From: Bordetella parapertussis
GTDB lineage: Bacteria; Pseudomonadota; Gammaproteobacteria; Burkholderiales; Burkholderiaceae_A
Reading direction: 5' to 3'
DNA length: 23,923 bases
NCBI GenBank assembly: GCA_945901825.1
Contig: CAMDMC010000023.1
Span: 1-23,923, forward strand
Under the pieces are notes generated by a model. The model saw nothing but the letters and a program-made list of their open reading frames with translations, was not told the origin of the DNA and ran no database searches. The position numbers were made by a program, and so were the translations under genes. Of the stretch, positions 16,485 to 23,390 are shown one piece after another. Positions within the stretch are counted from its first letter, which is position 1. Every line of letters starts with the position of its first letter.

Positions 16485-17123
16485 TTAGCCCGAGCGCGCC
16501 AGAACCACCAGACCAAGCACTCGGTCACCGCCTACGTGCAGGGCCTCTATGCAGGCGCTGGCAGTTGCACCGGTTGTAAGCACGTCGTCTACAAGCACGA
16601 CGGGCTCTTCTGCTTGAGGGGTCGTTGCGCCAGGTTCGTGGCAAGAGGCATGGCAAATAAGCCCTCGCAGATCTGAAAGCCTTTGCTGCCTTCCGAGCGA
16701 GGCAAGGGTGGGGCTACTCTGGCGTTTGACCAACCGAGAAAGGTCATAGCCCAGGCCCCAGCGCCGGGCCAGAACCTGGCAGACAAGCCCCGGAAGATGA
16801 AAGCCACGCAGGACCAGGCGGCTCGGGTCGGCGGGAACTGGAACAAGGCAGCATGGTCTTTCCAGCCACAGCGGCGCGGGAAGCCTTCCTGCAAGGCGGG
16901 TGAGCCTTTGTGCGGCCGACCACTGGGGCCCGTACTTGGCCCTTCGTATAAGGCTCGCGATCTCGGGGCCGTAGCTTGAGGCGGCCAGTACGGGCAGATT
17001 TAAACGTGCCGCCGTGCGTGATGCCCGCCATGAGCTAGGTGGCTCGGGGGCAGGCAGCAGCTCCGGGCTTGGATCGGCCATGAGCCATTTAAGAGCCTGC
17101 AATAACGGGAAGAAATTCGCCAT
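16485..17123 (-). CDS. comF: ComF family phosphoribosyltransferase-like protein lacking the zinc ribbon
   Basis: A ComF/GntX family protein of 212 residues. ComF is linked to DNA uptake or DNA metabolism through PriA. The phosphoribosyltransferase fold is recognisable from YGPEIASLIRRAKYGPQW, the LVPVPADPSRLVLRGFHLPGLVC region, and the PRPP loop VVLVDDVLTTGATASAC (175-191). The usual N-terminal cluster of paired cysteines is absent: the first 60 residues contain none. The ATG at 17123 gives MANFFPLLQALKWL; the frame is open to 17393, but that part is not ComF-like and has no zinc motif. It is followed by trmL after 33 bases. Confidence 0.85.
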   Translation of the reverse strand: MANFFPLLQALKWLMADPSPELLPAPEPPSSWRASRTAARLNLPVLAASSYGPEIASLIRRAKYGPQWSAAQRLTRLAGRLPAPLWLERPCCLVPVPADPSRLVLRGFHLPGLVCQVLARRWGLGYDLSRLVKRQSSPTLASLGRQQRLSDLRGLICHASCHEPGATTPQAEEPVVLVDDVLTTGATASACIEALHVGGDRVLGLVVLARSG

Positions 17124-17222
17124 GGCCTGCCTTGGACGGGTTGGGTGAAATTGATGACGGCTTGCTTGCCTGGGTCTGGCCTGTTTAAGTGCTTTTAGGG
17201 CGTCGATCCGGGTGCGGCTGAC

Positions 17223-17228
17223 TATACT
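17223..17228 (+). promoter_or_regulatory. Candidate -10 element before the BioC-like gene
   Basis: TATACT matches five of six consensus bases and lies 9 bases before the GTG start, so the message would be leaderless or nearly so. No good -35 is visible. Confidence 0.35.
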
Positions 17229-17237
17229 TTCAGGCTC

Positions 17238-18005
17238 GTGCGCGCCTCTCTCACCCATCCTGTTTTCAGTCACCTCGGTCAGGCCTGTCTTGATCGGCTT
17301 GAATTTATGCGCCCTGCGAAAGGGCCAAGGCTCTGGCTCGGCCCCTCCCCAGGCGGTCTTTCGGTCTCCCAAACCCTTGACTGGGCGTATCACGACCCTC
17401 TCAAGGGCTCCCTTGCGCGACTGCCAGGGTCAGGCTACGCGGTGGTTATTGATACAGGCTCATGGCAGACCCATGGCCTCCACAAAGACTGGTTTTCTGA
17501 GGTTTATAAGATGCTTAGCGATGGTGGGGTCTATCTTTTTGCCGGCCTTGGCCCCTCGAGCCTTAAGGAGCTGCGGCAAACCCTCGACCATCTGGGGCTG
17601 AAGGAGGCAGGCGGGCTTCTGCCCCAAGGCCTGACCGAGGCCTGGACGGATATGCACGACCTGGGCGACCAGCTTCAGCAGGCTGGGCTGCTCAGCCCCG
17701 TAATGGAATCCGACCCTTTGCGTTTCAGCTACCAGACGCCCAAACAATTCCTTAAAGACCTTCGGGCCTGGCCTCGGCCCGGGGTCTGGCGAGCCACCCA
17801 TATGGCGAAAGATGGCCCGAGGCTTGGCGCCCAGGCCTTCAAGGCGGGCTTCAAGGCCCTTAATTCGCCCCAGTCGGCCGGCATGGTGCTGGACTGGGAG
17901 CTGGTGGTCGGGCATGCCTGGAAGCCCGAAGCGATAACGAAAAAAAAGCCAGAAACAGAGGGGTCTGGCTTTTCTCCGCTGAAGTTCTTTCGAAAGAAGC
18001 CCTAG
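17238..18005 (+). CDS. Degenerate BioC-like methyltransferase
   Basis: The C-terminal two thirds resemble BioC-like SAM-dependent methyltransferases: SEVYKMLSDGGVYLFAGLGPSSLKEL (from residue 87), WTDMHDLGDQLQQAGLLSPVM (136-156) and FSYQTPKQFLKDLRA (163-177). The N-terminal SAM site is not recognisable: where an LDLGCGPG-type loop is expected there is RLWLGPSPGG (31-40), and the acidic and DXS motifs after it are missing. At 255 residues it is shorter than the roughly 300 of relatives. The frame is intact, so it may be a repurposed non-catalytic protein rather than a dead gene. The GTG start is the best available. It is divergent from comF. Its last codons contain a terminator-like hairpin. 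Confidence 0.7.
   Translation: MRASLTHPVFSHLGQACLDRLEFMRPAKGPRLWLGPSPGGLSVSQTLDWAYHDPLKGSLARLPGSGYAVVIDTGSWQTHGLHKDWFSEVYKMLSDGGVYLFAGLGPSSLKELRQTLDHLGLKEAGGLLPQGLTEAWTDMHDLGDQLQQAGLLSPVMESDPLRFSYQTPKQFLKDLRAWPRPGVWRATHMAKDGPRLGAQAFKAGFKALNSPQSAGMVLDWELVVGHAWKPEAITKKKPETEGSGFSPLKFFRKKP
17944..17973. terminator. Terminator-like hairpin inside 3' end of the BioC-like gene
   Basis: AAAAGCCAGA (17944-17953) and TCTGGCTTTT (17964-17973) pair over 10 bases around a 10-base loop. The GC stem followed by TTTT on the plus strand, and the same form on the minus strand, is the shape of an intrinsic terminator. It lies before the last 11 codons (stop at 18005), so it would truncate the message or be read through by ribosomes. 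Confidence 0.5.
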
Positions 18006-18047
18006 AAGACGCTCTGCCTGGTCTGGATGTTTATTCGTTTGTCGTCA

Positions 18048-18053
18048 TATAAT
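18048..18053 (+). promoter_or_regulatory. -10 element of the cox operon promoter
   Basis: A perfect TATAAT hexamer lies in the 140-base gap before the DUF2244 gene, about 93 bases before its start. A matching -35 is weak (TGGATG, 18 bases upstream). It is the only good promoter signal ahead of the oxidase genes. Confidence 0.55.
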
Positions 18054-18145
18054 CGCCGGGAGTGTTTCTATCACCCAAAAAGAGCGTGGTGCCAAAGCAG
18101 CGCCGAGGGTGGGTGTCGCAAATGTGTTAACCGCAAGGGGGCGTC

Positions 18146-18631
18146 GTGTTAGCAGTTTTAGGCCAGTCAAGCTGGGAACTTAAGAGAAACTGTTCTCTTT
18201 CACCCTATCAACTCTTGGGCTTGTTTGCCTCAATGGCCTGCGTTTCTTTGGGGGTTGGTCTGGCCTGGGCATGGCAAGGGAACTGGCCGATTCTGCCCTT
18301 TGCGGTTTTGGAGTGTCTGGCTCTTGGGCTCGCCTTTATGTTTTATTCTCGGCATGCCCAAGACCGTGAGCGCGTTGTGGTCACTGCCGAGGATCTTCAG
18401 GTGGATGACCATTCGGGGTCAACAGTTGTCTGCCGCAGTTTTTCTCGTAGGGGTCTAAGGGTGGCGATCGACGAGGTTACAGGCCTTATCGTCATTCAAA
18501 GCCAAGGGCAAGAGTCGCGCATTGGCCGGTTTCTAACTCGGCCCCAGCGACAGCAGTTTTTAAAAGATCTTCGCCGCGCCTTGGCTGATCCAGGCGGGCC
18601 ATTTTTTAACCAGTCGGGTCTTGGTATCTGA
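18146..18631 (+). CDS. DUF2244 family membrane protein
   Basis: A 161-residue protein with two membrane helices (about residues 21-43 and 48-68) and a soluble C-terminal half with RERVVVTAEDLQV and FLTRPQRQQFLKDLRRAL, matching DUF2244. It precedes coxB in many Burkholderiales and alphaproteobacteria, so a role in oxidase assembly or regulation is inferred from context only. GTG start at 18146 with AAGGGGG just upstream. It lies 21 bases before coxB. Confidence 0.88.
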   Translation: MLAVLGQSSWELKRNCSLSPYQLLGLFASMACVSLGVGLAWAWQGNWPILPFAVLECLALGLAFMFYSRHAQDRERVVVTAEDLQVDDHSGSTVVCRSFSRRGLRVAIDEVTGLIVIQSQGQESRIGRFLTRPQRQQFLKDLRRALADPGGPFFNQSGLGI

Positions 18632-18652
18632 TTGTTCTAGGGGGCATTAAGG

Positions 18653-19504
18653 GTGAACACGTTCGTTACGTCTGCAATTCAAAAACTGGGTCTTATGGCT
18701 GCCGGTCTTTTAATGCCTGTCTGGCCGCTTGCCAACGACATGACCACGAAGTACAACCTGCGAACCCCGGCATCGGGCATGGCCGAAGATATCTACGGGC
18801 TGCACAACTTTTTACTTATTGTCTGCCTCGTTATTTTCGTGGTTGTCTTTGGTGTCATGTTTTATTCCATGTGGGCCCATCGCAAATCCCGTGGCCATAA
18901 GCCCGCCGATTTCCACGAAAGCCATACCCTTGAAATTGCCTGGACTATCGTTCCCTTCTTAATTGTTGTTGTCATTGGTGTTTATGCAACCCCGGTCGTC
19001 ATGGCGCAAAAAGACACCACCAATGCTGACATCACAATTAAAGCCACCGGCTATCAGTGGAAGTGGGGTTACGACTACCTTAAGGGAGAGGGTCAGGGCA
19101 TCTCTTTTCTATCGACGCTAACCACCCCTTATGAGCAGCGCGTAAACCAGCAGCCCAAATCCGACAACTACCTCTCAGAGGTTGATAATCCCCTGGTGGT
19201 GCCCGTGGGCAAAAAAATTCGTGTTGTGACAACGGCCAATGACGTTATTCATGCATGGATGGTTCCGGCCTTCGGCGTTAAGCAAGATGCCATCCCCGGT
19301 TTTGTGCGTGACACCTGGTTCCGAGCTGAAAGGGTAGGGACCTTCAACGGGCACTGCGCCGAGCTCTGCGGCAAAGACCATGCCTTCATGCCCATTGTCG
19401 TAAAGGTTGTCACCCCCGAGGAGTACTCTGCCTGGGTTACGGCACAAAAGGCAAAGACAGCGCAAGTTCAGGCGGGTGCCCAAGTTGCGCAGGTCGCTCA
19501 GTAA
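18653..19504 (+). CDS. coxB: Cytochrome c oxidase subunit II
   Basis: Accepts electrons from cytochrome c at the dinuclear CuA centre. The 283 residues contain a signal-like N-terminus, two membrane helices (about 50-73 and 96-118) and a periplasmic cupredoxin domain. The full CuA set is present: His200 in VIHAW, then Cys235, Glu237, Cys239, His243 and Met246 in GHCAELCGKDHAFM. The aromatic electron entry patch ATGYQWKWGYDY (131-142) is also clear. There is no CXXCH, so no cytochrome c domain is fused. The C-terminus ends in an Ala/Gln/Val-rich tail. GTG start with GGGGG 8 bases upstream. Confidence 0.97.
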   Translation: MNTFVTSAIQKLGLMAAGLLMPVWPLANDMTTKYNLRTPASGMAEDIYGLHNFLLIVCLVIFVVVFGVMFYSMWAHRKSRGHKPADFHESHTLEIAWTIVPFLIVVVIGVYATPVVMAQKDTTNADITIKATGYQWKWGYDYLKGEGQGISFLSTLTTPYEQRVNQQPKSDNYLSEVDNPLVVPVGKKIRVVTTANDVIHAWMVPAFGVKQDAIPGFVRDTWFRAERVGTFNGHCAELCGKDHAFMPIVVKVVTPEEYSAWVTAQKAKTAQVQAGAQVAQVAQ

Positions 19505-19543
19505 ATTAGCAATCAATGTTCTTGTTCCGACACGAAGGAAGAT

Positions 19544-19548
19544 AGGAG
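19544..19548 (+). promoter_or_regulatory. Strong Shine-Dalgarno of coxA
   Basis: AGGAG lies 6 bases before the coxA ATG. It is one of the clearest ribosome sites in the window, consistent with high expression of subunit I. Confidence 0.7.
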
Positions 19549-19554
19549 AGTTTT

Positions 19555-21150
19555 ATGAGTGCAGTTCTTGAACCTCAGGGCCTTGCTGGCCAAGACCACA
19601 GCCACGATCACGATCATCCTCATGGCTGGCGGCGTTGGGTCTACGCGACCAACCATAAAGACATCGGTACCCTCTATCTTTGGTTTAGCTTCACCATGTT
19701 TCTCTTTGGTGGGGTGCTGGCCCTAGGCATTCGAGTCGAGCTCTTTCAGCCAGGCATTCAGCTTGTTCAGCCAGAGCTCTTCAACCAGCTCACCACTATG
19801 CATGGGCTCATTATGGTGTTTGGCGCAATCATGCCGGCCTTCGTGGGTTTTGCGAACTGGATGGTCCCCCTGCAAATTGGCGCCTCCGATATGGCCTTTG
19901 CACGCATGAACAACTTCAGTTTCTGGCTGATGGTTCCTGCGGCCCTTCTTTTGGCGGCCTCCTTCTTTGTTCCAGGCGGTGCTGTTGCAGCAGGATGGAC
20001 ACTCTATGCGCCCCTGACGCTTCAAATGGGTGTTGGCATGGACATGGCCATATTCGCCCTTCATATTCTGGGCGCCTCCTCCATCATGGGCTCCATTAAC
20101 ATCATCACCACCATCCTGAACATGCGCGCTCCCGGCATGACCCTCATGAAGATGCCCATGTTTGTCTGGACCTGGCTTATTACGGCCTACCTGCTTATTG
20201 CGGTGATGCCCGTACTTGCCGGCGCCATCACCATGACGCTTACCGACCGCCACTTTGGCACGGCGTTTTTCAACGCCGCGGCCGGTGGTGACCCTGTCAT
20301 GTACCAGCATATCTTTTGGTTCTTCGGGCATCCCGAGGTCTACATCATGATTCTTCCGGCCTTTGGAATTGTCTCGGAGATCATCCCCACCTTTTCTCGC
20401 AAGCGTCTGTTTGGCTACAGCTCCATGGTCTATGCCACAGCCTCCATTGCCATCCTCTCCTTCGTGGTCTGGGCGCACCACATGTTTACAACCGGCATGC
20501 CACTTACCGGTCAGCTGTTCTTTATGTACGCCACCATGCTTATTGCAGTGCCAACGGGCGTGAAGATCTTTAACTGGCTTGCGACCATGTGGCGCGGCTC
20601 CATGACCTTCGAGACCCCTATGCTCTTTGCTATTGGTTTCATTGTGGTCTTCACCATTGGTGGGCTTACCGGAGTCATTCTTTCCGTTGCGCCGATTGAT
20701 ATTCAACTTCACGACACCTACTACGTTGTTGCGCACTTTCACTACGTACTTGTTGCGGGCTCATTATTTGCATTGTTTGCCGGCGTCTACTATTGGCTTC
20801 CTAAATGGACCGGCCATATGTACGACGAGACCATGGGCAAGGTGCATTTCTGGGCCTCGATGATTTTCTTCAACATCACCTTCTTCCCCATGCACTTCCT
20901 CGGGCTTGCTGGAATGCCAAGACGCTATTCCGACTACCCCATGCAATTTGCCGATTTCAACGCGGTGGCCTCGGTTGGTGCGTTTGGGTTTGGCCTCTCG
21001 CAACTCATTCTGCTTTACGTTGTGATCAAGTGCATCAAGGGTGGTCCCAAGGCAGCCGACAACCCTTGGGATGCTCGCTACGGCCTCGAATGGAGCGTGC
21101 CTTCACCGGCGCCTTTCCATACCTTTGAGACACCTCCCACGGTCAGGTAA
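19555..21150 (+). CDS. coxA: Cytochrome c oxidase subunit I (aa3 type)
   Basis: Catalytic subunit that reduces oxygen and pumps protons. In the 531 residues the metal ligands are complete: His83 (TMHGLIMVFG) and His396 for heme a, His394 for heme a3, and His259, His308 and His309 for CuB, with cross-linked Tyr263 in GHPEVY. Glu261 in that motif, Asp112 in the GASDMAFARMNNFSFW segment and Lys337 in PTGVKIF mark the D and K channels of the A1 class. The pattern is aa3-type rather than cbb3. The N-terminus carries a His/Asp-rich run HSHDHDHPHG (15-24). Starts 50 bases after coxB. Confidence 0.98.
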   Translation: MSAVLEPQGLAGQDHSHDHDHPHGWRRWVYATNHKDIGTLYLWFSFTMFLFGGVLALGIRVELFQPGIQLVQPELFNQLTTMHGLIMVFGAIMPAFVGFANWMVPLQIGASDMAFARMNNFSFWLMVPAALLLAASFFVPGGAVAAGWTLYAPLTLQMGVGMDMAIFALHILGASSIMGSINIITTILNMRAPGMTLMKMPMFVWTWLITAYLLIAVMPVLAGAITMTLTDRHFGTAFFNAAAGGDPVMYQHIFWFFGHPEVYIMILPAFGIVSEIIPTFSRKRLFGYSSMVYATASIAILSFVVWAHHMFTTGMPLTGQLFFMYATMLIAVPTGVKIFNWLATMWRGSMTFETPMLFAIGFIVVFTIGGLTGVILSVAPIDIQLHDTYYVVAHFHYVLVAGSLFALFAGVYYWLPKWTGHMYDETMGKVHFWASMIFFNITFFPMHFLGLAGMPRRYSDYPMQFADFNAVASVGAFGFGLSQLILLYVVIKCIKGGPKAADNPWDARYGLEWSVPSPAPFHTFETPPTVR

Positions 21151-21155
21151 AACTC

Positions 21156-21272
21156 GTGGCTGATTCACCACGTCGCCAGAATAATCTGCGGCTGGCCCTG
21201 GTCCTTGCTTCTGTGGCCGCCGCTTTTTTTCTGGGTATCGTTATTAAGTACGTGCTGTATCCCGTTAGCTAA
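21156..21272 (+). CDS. Cytochrome oxidase small assembly protein
   Basis: A 38-residue single-pass membrane protein read from GTG at 21156: a basic, polar start (ADSPRRQNN) and one hydrophobic helix with LALVLASVAAAFFLGIVIKY. Burkholderiales have a short protein of this kind between coxA and ctaG, annotated as a cytochrome oxidase small assembly protein. It lies 5 bases after coxA and 11 before ctaG, with no independent signals. Size and place support it; sequence identity alone is thin. Confidence 0.75.
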   Translation: MADSPRRQNNLRLALVLASVAAAFFLGIVIKYVLYPVS

Positions 21273-21283
21273 GAAGGTTGCCC

Positions 21284-21898
21284 ATGTCCGAGCTTGTTGA
21301 GGTTCGCCAAAAAGACAATGCCCAGATGCTTGGGAAGCTTCTTATGCTGGCTATTCTTATGTTTGCCTTTGGCTATGCGCTGGTGCCCCTCTACAACAAG
21401 ATTTGTGAGATTACGGGTATCAATGTTCTTACTGCCAAAGAAAAATTAAATTACGACGAAGCGAAACGTTTTGCTGAGAATACGCAGGTGGATGTCAATC
21501 GGCTTGTTTCCGTTGAGTTCGACGCCAACGCCCATGGGCCCTGGACATTCAAGCCCCGCAATAACGTGCTCGAAGCGCATCCCGGTGAGTTGCTAACGGT
21601 TGTCTACGAAATTACCAATAACCTCGATCGGGCTGTCTCGGGTCAGGCCATTCCAAGCTATGCCCCCAAGCAGTCCGCCAGTTACTTCAAAAAGCTTCAG
21701 TGTTTTTGTTTTGAGCAACAAACCCTGCAGCCCGGAGAAACCATGGAGTTTCCAGTGGTCTTTGTGATTGACCCCGAACTTCCCGACGGCATTCGCAACA
21801 TCACCCTAAGCTACACGTTCTTTGAAGTGGGAGCCCCTGTTGCACGTGCTCCAAGCTCAGAGGCGGTGGGCCAGGTCCCCGCAACCGAGGTTCGGTGA
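21284..21898 (+). CDS. ctaG: Cytochrome c oxidase assembly protein CtaG (Cox11)
   Basis: Periplasmic copper chaperone that inserts CuB into subunit I. The 204 residues have one N-terminal membrane helix (about 17-36, with PLYNKICEITGIN after it, Cys41) and an immunoglobulin-like domain with the copper-binding CFCF motif, Cys140 and Cys142, in KLQCFCFEQQTLQPGE. The start is ATG 21284, since AAGAAGG ends 6 bases before it; a TTG at 21278 in frame is unlikely. Operon position between coxA and coxC is standard. Confidence 0.96.
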   Translation: MSELVEVRQKDNAQMLGKLLMLAILMFAFGYALVPLYNKICEITGINVLTAKEKLNYDEAKRFAENTQVDVNRLVSVEFDANAHGPWTFKPRNNVLEAHPGELLTVVYEITNNLDRAVSGQAIPSYAPKQSASYFKKLQCFCFEQQTLQPGETMEFPVVFVIDPELPDGIRNITLSYTFFEVGAPVARAPSSEAVGQVPATEVR

Positions 21899-21918
21899 GT
21901 CCAATTGAAGGGTTCTGA

Positions 21919-22131
21919 ATGACCGACATCAAGCAGGCGGCCCGTCGTAAGGCAAGACTTGGACAGACCATAGGGGCTGTTTTGTGGTCATTTTTTGGGG
22001 TTCGTCGTTCGGCCAGTCATGAAGCCGACATGGCCGAGCTCAACCCCGTGCATGTCATTGCCGTTGGTGTTGCTGCTGCAGCTATTTTTGTACTGGGCCT
22101 AATTGGGCTGGTGCGTATTATTACAAGCTAG
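21919..22131 (+). CDS. DUF2970 family small membrane protein
   Basis: A 70-residue protein with a basic N-terminal half including TIGAVLWSFFGVRRSASHEADM, which is the DUF2970 signature, and a C-terminal membrane helix (about 48-67). It occurs between ctaG and coxC in Burkholderiales, and its role in oxidase biogenesis is inferred only from that. It starts at ATG 21919, 20 bases after ctaG. Confidence 0.85.
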   Translation: MTDIKQAARRKARLGQTIGAVLWSFFGVRRSASHEADMAELNPVHVIAVGVAAAAIFVLGLIGLVRIITS

Positions 22132-22165
22132 GTTTTCATAATAAGAGTCTGAAGGGGGGAAGTAG

Positions 22166-23032
22166 ATGTCATCAGCAACGCACGGCCACGCGCCTTATTA
22201 CTTTGTTCCATCACCGAGCAAATGGCCGATGGTTGGTGCCATAAGCATGTTCTTTTTTATGGTGGGCATGTCCGGTACCGTCAACGACGAGGCCTATGGA
22301 CCTTATGCGTTGGCCCTTGGCCTGGGCATTCTCGCCTACATGTTCTTTGGCTGGTTTGCTGAAGTTATTCGTGAGTCGGAGCAAGGCAGCTACAACGATC
22401 GCGTTGATGCAAGCTTTCGGTGGAGCATGGGCTGGTTCATCTTCAGTGAGGTCATGTTTTTTGCGGGCTTCTTTGGGGCGCTTTTTTATGCCCGTGTTAT
22501 TGCGATGCCCTGGCTTGGCGATCTCGATCACAAGGCCTTCCTCTGGCCAGACTTTTCCGCCCAATGGCCAAATGTTGGCCCAGCAGCTCTGGTCGAGTCT
22601 TTTCAGACCATGGGCCCTTTCTGGATTCCCACCATTAACACGGCACTGCTTCTTACCTCCGGAGTCACCCTAACTATTGCCCACCACGCCTTGCGTGAGA
22701 ATCACCGGGAGAAGGTTCTGTTATGGCTGGGCCTTACCGTTGTTCTCGGTGCGGTGTTTATGGGTTTCCAGGCCTATGAATACATCCATGCCTACCGTGA
22801 CCTCAATCTGAAACTATCCTCAGGCATTTTTGGCTCGACCTTTTACTTGTTAACGGGCTTTCATGGTTTTCATGTGTTCGTGGGAGCCTTGATGCTTCTG
22901 GTGGTCTGGTTCCGAGTTCTTAAGGGCCACTTCAGTGCCGATCGGCATTTTGCCTTTGAAGGCGCAGCCTGGTACTGGCACTTCGTTGACGTGGTCTGGC
23001 TTGGTCTTTACGTGATTGTTTACTGGCTGTAG
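22166..23032 (+). CDS. coxC: Cytochrome c oxidase subunit III
   Basis: Stabilises the proton-pumping core of the aa3 oxidase. The 288 residues form about seven membrane helices. Family blocks are PSKWPMVGAISMFFFMVG near the N-terminus, WSMGWFIFSEVMFFAGFFGALF (residues 86-107, with the conserved Glu), TINTALLLTSGVTLTIAHHAL, and the C-terminal GFHGFHVFVGA and WYWHFVDVVWLGLYV. GAAGGGGGG stands just before the ATG. The message runs into a two-helix element directly after the stop. Confidence 0.97.
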   Translation: MSSATHGHAPYYFVPSPSKWPMVGAISMFFFMVGMSGTVNDEAYGPYALALGLGILAYMFFGWFAEVIRESEQGSYNDRVDASFRWSMGWFIFSEVMFFAGFFGALFYARVIAMPWLGDLDHKAFLWPDFSAQWPNVGPAALVESFQTMGPFWIPTINTALLLTSGVTLTIAHHALRENHREKVLLWLGLTVVLGAVFMGFQAYEYIHAYRDLNLKLSSGIFGSTFYLLTGFHGFHVFVGALMLLVVWFRVLKGHFSADRHFAFEGAAWYWHFVDVVWLGLYVIVYWL

Positions 23033-23113
23033 GTTGCCCAAGGCCTGAGACTTGCACAGTTGTTCATGCTGAATCAGGGCACTTCGCCGTGATTCAGCCC
23101 TGCACTGGGCAAC
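23033..23113. other. Two-helix structured element after coxC
   Basis: Starting on the base after the coxC stop, GTTGCCCA (23033-23040) pairs with TGGGCAAC (23106-23113). Within it GCTGAATCA (23068-23076) pairs with TGATTCAGC (23090-23098) and extends by three more pairs past one mismatch to a 5-base loop. AGG (23041-23043) may also pair with CCT (23099-23101). There is no U-run, so it may act as an mRNA-end stabiliser, a Rho-type end or an independent RNA element. It lies between convergent coxC and the DUF2909 gene. Confidence 0.6.
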
Positions 23114-23128
23114 GCAGGTCAGCAGAGA

Positions 23129-23180
23129 GTAACAGGGTGGTACGGGGGGTGATAGGGGGCTGGTAACCGGCTGTAACGGG
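23129..23180. repeat. G-rich degenerate short repeats
   Basis: Five units starting at 23129, 23140, 23149, 23163 and 23173 share the pattern GTAAC or GTAC or GTGATA followed by two to six G, spaced 9-14 bases. G-tracts of 3, 6, 5 and 3 give some potential for a quadruplex, although the last loop is long. No known element is recognised. Confidence 0.4.
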
Positions 23181-23186
23181 AGAGCC

Positions 23187-23390
23187 CTAGTAGCGCAGGC
23201 CCGAGGTCTCAATCCAGCCAAGCCAGTGGGCAATAAGCAGTGAAATAAATAAAGCAATCGAGAGACCCACCCGAAGGGCCAGCGCCTTCACGGTGTTATT
23301 ACTCTGGCCCTTATCACGCATAAGATAAAAAAGCGCCGATCCGAGGCTTGCAATAATGAGTAAAAAGGCAATAGCAACAAATATCTTCAT
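23187..23390 (-). CDS. DUF2909 family twin-transmembrane protein
   Basis: A 67-residue membrane protein with two helices (about residues 3-25 and 41-61) separated by the conserved RDKGQSNNTVKALALRVGLS segment, which marks DUF2909. The preferred start is MKIF at 23390; an ATG at 23399 would add three residues and overlap SURF1. Found in Burkholderiales on the opposite strand between coxC and SURF1, so an accessory role in the oxidase is possible. No Shine-Dalgarno is visible. Confidence 0.85.
   Translation of the reverse strand: MKIFVAIAFLLIIASLGSALFYLMRDKGQSNNTVKALALRVGLSIALFISLLIAHWLGWIETSGLRY

Noticed and set aside
17124..17393. N-terminal extension of ComF holding a zinc ribbon
   Set aside because: The translated stretch has no cysteine pairs, is not ComF-like, and overlaps the divergent BioC-like gene.
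19723..20742. 339-codon open frame antisense to coxA
   Set aside because: Its His/Gly/Lys/Asp-rich composition is the reverse complement of hydrophobic CoxA codons; no family or signals.
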